64,000 nt of DNA from the NCBI RefSeq assembly GCF_000429025.1, contig NZ_KE386838.1, positions 51,137 through 115,136 on the forward strand. The letters are read 5' to 3'. The stretch comes from Actinospineispora spinosispora DSM 44797. Lineage in GTDB: Bacteria; Actinomycetota; Actinomycetes; Mycobacteriales; Pseudonocardiaceae. A model generated the notes under the pieces. It saw nothing but the letters and a program-made list of their open reading frames with translations. It was not told where the DNA came from and searched no databases. Shown here piece after piece: positions 60,373 through 64,000 of this stretch. Made by a program: the position numbers and the translations under genes. The first letter of the stretch is position 1; every line of letters starts with the position of its first letter.

Positions 60373-61416
60373 GTGACTCCCGCGCGTCGCGCCGTCCCGG
60401 CACTGGCAGCTGTGCTAGTGGCGGCGTTGCTTGCCGGGTGCGGTGGGGGCGACGCGGTGGACCCTGCCCCCGCCGCGTCGGTGTCCGACGGCGCCTCGGT
60501 CGCGGACGGCTCGGTCGAGCCCACCCCGGCACCCTCACCGGTCGCCGGACGCATCGTTCTGCTCGACCCCGGACACAACGGCGGCAATGCGACCAACACC
60601 TCCGCGATCAACAAGAAGGTGCCGGACGGTCGCGGCGGCACCAAGGCGTGCAACACGACCGGCACGACGACGGACGAGGACGACGAGTACCTCGCCCTCC
60701 CGGAGCACGCGTTCAACTTCGTCGTCGCCGAGTCGGTGAAGGGGCTGCTCGAGTCGAAGGGGGTCGTCGTGAAGATGACCCGGGAGGACGACAAGGGCAT
60801 CGGCCCGTGTGTCGACAAACGCGCCGAGATGGCGGCCGAGGTCAACGCGGACGCGATGATCTCCATCCACGCCGACGGCGCGGCGGCCAGCGGACACGGC
60901 TTCCACATCGCCTACTCGAAGCCGCCACTCAACGCGGCCCAGGGTCCGCCCTCGGTCAGCCTGGCGACCGCACTGCGGGACTCGATGAGCGCCGAAGGTC
61001 TGATCATCTCCACCTACATCGGCAAGCAGGGCCTGTCCGCGCGGGACGACCTGGCCGGGCTCAACCTGTCCAAACGCCCGGCCGCCCTGGTCGAGTGCGG
61101 CAACATGAAGAACCACGACGACAAGGTCGCCATGTCCAACCCGCAGGGACGGGCACGGTTCGCCGAGGGCATCGCGGCCGGCATCCTGGACTGGCTCACG
61201 CACAACTCGGCACAGTCGCTGCGTGCGGTGAGCAGCGGAAAGACGAAGTCGACCACGTCGGAGTCGGCGTCGTCCTCGACGAAGTCCACCGCGACGACGA
61301 AGAGCACGACGACGGCGAAGAGCAAGAGCTCGTCGACGACCTCGACCACGAAGTCGACGCCGAAATCCACCAGCAGCTCGTCCACCAGCACCACGAAGTC
61401 CAGCACCGCCAACTAA
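60373..61416 (+). CDS. N-acetylmuramoyl-L-alanine amidase lipoprotein
   Basis: A 347-residue exported wall hydrolase of the amidase_3 type, like Rv3717. Lipobox LLAGC; zinc ligands in LDPGHNGGN, a Glu in LPEHAFNF, and HADGAAASGHGFH; catalytic Glu in VECGNMKN. It cleaves the stem peptide from MurNAc. A 70-residue Ser/Thr/Lys-rich tail is probably a wall-spanning or disordered spacer. GTG start. Same locus as in mycobacteria, between recR and dnaX. Confidence 0.93.
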   Translation: MTPARRAVPALAAVLVAALLAGCGGGDAVDPAPAASVSDGASVADGSVEPTPAPSPVAGRIVLLDPGHNGGNATNTSAINKKVPDGRGGTKACNTTGTTTDEDDEYLALPEHAFNFVVAESVKGLLESKGVVVKMTREDDKGIGPCVDKRAEMAAEVNADAMISIHADGAAASGHGFHIAYSKPPLNAAQGPPSVSLATALRDSMSAEGLIISTYIGKQGLSARDDLAGLNLSKRPAALVECGNMKNHDDKVAMSNPQGRARFAEGIAAGILDWLTHNSAQSLRAVSSGKTKSTTSESASSSTKSTATTKSTTTAKSKSSSTTSTTKSTPKSTSSSSTSTTKSSTAN

Positions 61417-61430
61417 CCCGTCTGGCCCGT

Positions 61431-61483
61431 GGCACGAATGTGGCTTTAGGGACGTTGAACGTCCCTAAAGCCACATTCGTGCC
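61431..61483. terminator. Perfect 26-bp palindrome (GGCACGAATG type)
   Basis: Arms 61431-61456 and 61458-61483 pair perfectly around a single G, between convergent amidase and dnaX genes. Ends differ from the CGTGAGTG class (GGCACGAATG), but the layout and location are the same. Confidence 0.88.
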
Positions 61484-61503
61484 ATGAGGGGCGGTCGGGG
61501 AGG

Positions 61504-63492
61504 TTAGCGGCGAGGGTCGTCGAGGGCTCGGGCGCCCAGTTCTGAGGTGAGCAGTTCTATTGCTACCTCTTCGGGGTCCCTGCGGGCGCTTTGCTGGCCT
61601 CTGTCCGCTGCCGCCTCGGCCCGCATCTCCTCCTCCTCGTCGGGTGGAGGTTCCGTGGGGGGTGGCGGCTCGTTGTTCGAGACCGGGGCGCCGCGACGCT
61701 GGGGCGGGGTGAACGACGGGCGAGCGGGCGGCTGGGGCGGGGCCTGCGCCGGAGCGGCCGGTGCGCGGCCGGCCGCGGGTGCGGAGCCGCCTTCGCCGTG
61801 CTCGCAACGGACCCGCCAGGCCACACCGAGCTCGTCGCGAAGTGCGGCTGAGATGACGTCGGTGTTGCGTTGCTCGGAGAGCCTTCTGGCCAGCGGAGCG
61901 GCGGCGATCGACAGCACCAGCGTGTCGCCCTCGACCGACTTGACGGTCGCGTTCGCCAGCATCGCGGCGGTGCTGCGGATGGAACCCTTGACCCGATCGA
62001 GAATGCCCGGCCATGCCCTGCGCACGGCCGCGGCGTCGATGCCGACCGCGATCGAGCCCTCGGGCAGCGGTTCCGGCGCAGGCGGTGGCTCTTCCTGAGT
62101 CGCGGCAGCGGGTTCGGCTGGGCGGGCAACGGGTGGTGGCACCGGCTCGGCCCGGGGGGCCTGCTGCGCGGCCGGTTCCGGCTCCGAGGACCGGGACGGG
62201 CGTTGGAACGTCTTGCCCGGTGCCTCAGACGGCGCCGACGACGCCGGGGCGGCCGCTCTCGCCGGCGCCGGTTGCGCGGGAGCAGGCGCGGGTGTGGGTG
62301 TGGGTGCGCCGTCCGCTCGCGGCTCGACGACGATGTCCGCGCGCCGCTCCATACGTTCCAGCCGCTGCAGCAGCGCCTCGTCCGTAGTCGAGGCGGCGGG
62401 CAGCAGCATGCGCCCGCACAGCAGCTCCAGCAGTAGCCGAGGCGCGGTCGCGCCGCGCATGTCGGTAAGCCCGGTGTGCACGATCTCGGCGAACCGCACC
62501 AGCGTCGCGGCACCCAGCCGGGCCGCCTGGTCGGCCATGCGGTTCAGCTCGTCGGCGGGCGCGTCGACCAGGCCGCGCGCCGAGGCATCCGGAACCGCCT
62601 GGATCAGCAGTAGGTCACGCAGCCGGTCCAGCAGGTCGGCGGCGAACCGGCGCGGGTCGTGCCCGGCCTCGACGAGCCGGTCGACCGCGTCGAACACCGC
62701 GGCACCGTCCTGCGCGGCGAGCGCGTCCACCGTGTCGTCGATCAACGCCACGTCGGTGACACCGAGCAGCGACATGGCCCGCTCGTAGGTCACGCCGTCC
62801 GGGCCCGCGCCCGCCATCAGCTGGTCGAGCACCGACAGCGTGTCCCTCGCTGAACCGCCGCCCGCGCGGATGACCAGCGGGAACACCGGCGGCGCGACGG
62901 TGACCTTCTCGTCCTCGCAGATCCGCTCGACCAACGCACGCAGCGTGCCCGGCGGGATCAGCCGGAACGGGTAGTGGTGGGTGCGCGACCGGATCGTCGG
63001 CAGCACCTTCTCCGGTTCGGTCGTCGCGAACACGAAGACCAGGTGCTCGGGTGGTTCCTCGACGATCTTCAGCAGGGCGTTGAAACCCTGCGTGGTGACC
63101 ATGTGCGCCTCATCGACGATGAACACCCGGTAGCGCGACTCAGCGGGCGCGTAATGCGCCTTGTCCCGCAGGTCACGCGTGTCCTCGACACCACCGTGCG
63201 AGGCGGCGTCCAGCTCGATGACGTCGATGTTGCCCGGCCCCTCGGGGGCGAGCGCGATGCACGAGGGACATTTCCCGCACGGGTCCGGTGTCGGCCCCAG
63301 TTCGCAGTTCAGCGACCGGGCCAGGATGCGCGCGCTGGACGTCTTCCCACAGCCCCGAGGACCGGAGAACAGGTACGCATGATTGACCCGACCGGCGGCG
63401 AGCGCGGTACGCAGCGGTTCGGTGACATGCTCCTGGCCGACCACGTCAGCAAAACTCGCCGGGCGGTACTTGCGATACAGAGCGAGTGCCAC
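61504..63492 (-). CDS. dnaX: DNA polymerase III gamma/tau subunit
   Basis: A 662-residue clamp-loader subunit. Walker A GPRGCGKTSSARILARSL, zinc finger CGKCPSC region, Walker B VFIVDEAHM and sensor ATTEPEKVLPTIRSRT. A Pro/Ala-rich linker from about residue 390 leads to the tau C-terminal domain. The ATG at 63492 starts ALYRKYRPASF. E2, the second structured element, lies just upstream on the same strand. Confidence 0.96.
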   Translation of the reverse strand: MALALYRKYRPASFADVVGQEHVTEPLRTALAAGRVNHAYLFSGPRGCGKTSSARILARSLNCELGPTPDPCGKCPSCIALAPEGPGNIDVIELDAASHGGVEDTRDLRDKAHYAPAESRYRVFIVDEAHMVTTQGFNALLKIVEEPPEHLVFVFATTEPEKVLPTIRSRTHHYPFRLIPPGTLRALVERICEDEKVTVAPPVFPLVIRAGGGSARDTLSVLDQLMAGAGPDGVTYERAMSLLGVTDVALIDDTVDALAAQDGAAVFDAVDRLVEAGHDPRRFAADLLDRLRDLLLIQAVPDASARGLVDAPADELNRMADQAARLGAATLVRFAEIVHTGLTDMRGATAPRLLLELLCGRMLLPAASTTDEALLQRLERMERRADIVVEPRADGAPTPTPAPAPAQPAPARAAAPASSAPSEAPGKTFQRPSRSSEPEPAAQQAPRAEPVPPPVARPAEPAAATQEEPPPAPEPLPEGSIAVGIDAAAVRRAWPGILDRVKGSIRSTAAMLANATVKSVEGDTLVLSIAAAPLARRLSEQRNTDVISAALRDELGVAWRVRCEHGEGGSAPAAGRAPAAPAQAPPQPPARPSFTPPQRRGAPVSNNEPPPPTEPPPDEEEEMRAEAAADRGQQSARRDPEEVAIELLTSELGARALDDPRR

Positions 63493-63502
63493 TGTTCTAG
63501 CT

Positions 63503-63788
63503 TAGGCCCTGCCTCGCGCGCCATCGTTCCCGGAGGGCCCTGGCGGGCCAACCGGGAACGATCCAGGCGGCGGGCCCTGACGGGCCCGCTGCCTGGGTTT
63601 TTTCCTCGCGGCCCCCCATACCCTTCGGGCATGGGGGACCACTCGGAAAAATGTCGCCTTCGGCGACGCGCGCGCTTCGTGCCCCGGCTTGGGAGCCGCC
63701 ACTCATGCACTACCCGCCTGCGGCGGAACCCCTCCGGGCACCTGTGCGGGGCCACCTCATGCACCGAGCCCCACCACACTCCCGGTGC
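63503..63788 (-). repeat. Multi-hairpin structured element, copy 2
   Basis: About 285 bp, read on the minus strand as a relative of the element at 32385-32657. Matching parts: GTCGCC-TTC-GGCGAC (63653-63667), T/A-run stem around a CCCCCAT/ATGGGGG hairpin (63613-63637), a CCAGGC/GCCTGG stem holding perfect GCGGGCCC/GGGCCCGC arms (63570-63577, 63582-63589), and ATCGTTCCCGG (63523-63533) with 63552-63562. Here the element ends 11 nt upstream of the dnaX start, on the 5' side of the gene, unlike copy 1, which ends at a gene's 3' side. A structured leader or dispersed repeat are both possible. Confidence 0.8.
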
Positions 63789-64000
63789 AAGCTGAGCAGG
63801 CAGCGGGCTGCAGGCGCGATACGCCTCCCAGACGAACACCCACCTGCGCAGGCAACAAGAAGCCGTGAGTGTTTTGGGCTGCCAGGGCAACCCAAAACAC
63901 TCACGGCTCCCTACCCGGCCGCGGGTGTACATGCGTCTGTGAAGCCGGCTCCGCGAGTCTCCGAAGGAGTTCCGGCGAAGGCCGGCGTAGTGAATGTCCG
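63789..64000. repeat. Non-coding end region with palindromes
   Basis: No gene is supported. A CGTGAGTG palindrome has arms 63862-63883 and 63886-63907 (one mismatch). At 63948-63962 a 15-nt sequence GCTCCGCGAGTCTCC is identical to 132-146 at the other end of the window, followed in both by a short hairpin. CCGGCG-AAGG-CCGG modules follow. Confidence 0.6.

Noticed and set aside
63493..64000. 4.5S (SRP) RNA near dnaX, as in mycobacteria
   Set aside because: The conserved GGAAGG-AGCAG core was looked for on both strands by eye and not seen in the window; it may lie beyond 64000.

Overview
The window reads as a piece of a high-GC actinobacterial chromosome, most likely from the Pseudonocardiales (an Amycolatopsis-like organism; inferred, not proven). 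The grounds are the high GC, frequent GTG starts, mycothiol synthesis (mshD), WhiB and GlnR proteins, and gene orders that recall Mycobacterium tuberculosis: the Rv0814c-Rv0823c block (DUF1416, sulfurtransferase, lmeA, glnR, mshD, phoU, LytR-type protein, dus), the purA/Rv0358 pair, and the ask/asd/leuA and recR/ybaB/amidase/dnaX group. It looks like core chromosome rather than an island. No transposase, prophage or CRISPR array was seen.

Layout. 1-346: non-coding, strongly palindromic DNA. 347-5.7 kb: a SigE-type sigma factor with a membrane partner, threonine aldolase, an aminotransferase behind a WXG100-like/lytic transglycosylase pair, and a SodC-like lipoprotein. 5.8-14.5 kb: tRNA-Lys, then small regulator/enzyme pairs (TetR/SDR, TetR/VOC, HxlR/NmrA) and lipoproteins. 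14.5-30.8 kb: the sulfurtransferase-glnR-mshD-pstSCAB-phoU-LCP-dus block, with PHO boxes before pstS and phoU. 31-46 kb: a glycosyltransferase-like gene, purD, two glycerophosphodiesterases around an oxidase/UBP-finger pair and a Na+/H+ antiporter, purA, carbonic anhydrase, asd and ask. 46.5-64 kb: a PIG-V-like membrane protein, three tandem paralogous membrane proteins, leuA with a leaderless leucine leader peptide, a DUF885 lipoprotein, WhiB4-type protein, recR-ybaB, a TetR/ABC iron-importer group with a DtxR/IdeR box, an amidase and dnaX.

How parts work together. pstSCAB and phoU are probably one PhoP regulon, to which at least one glycerophosphodiesterase may belong. ask-asd-leuA give aspartate-family and leucine synthesis, with leuA under attenuation. 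The ABC pair is probably iron-repressed.

The most unusual content lies between genes. (1) At least eleven long, near-perfect palindromes beginning CGTGAGTG and ending CACTCACG mostly sit between convergent genes. Several supply the stop codon of the adjacent gene, and three are nested composites. (2) A roughly 280-bp multi-hairpin element occurs twice in inverted orientation (32.4 and 63.5-63.8 kb), with a degenerate relative at 0.2-0.35 kb; loops and some stem sequences differ while pairing is largely kept. (3) A second hairpin family (GATCACCACC arms) occurs twice. I know of no description of these families, but could not search.
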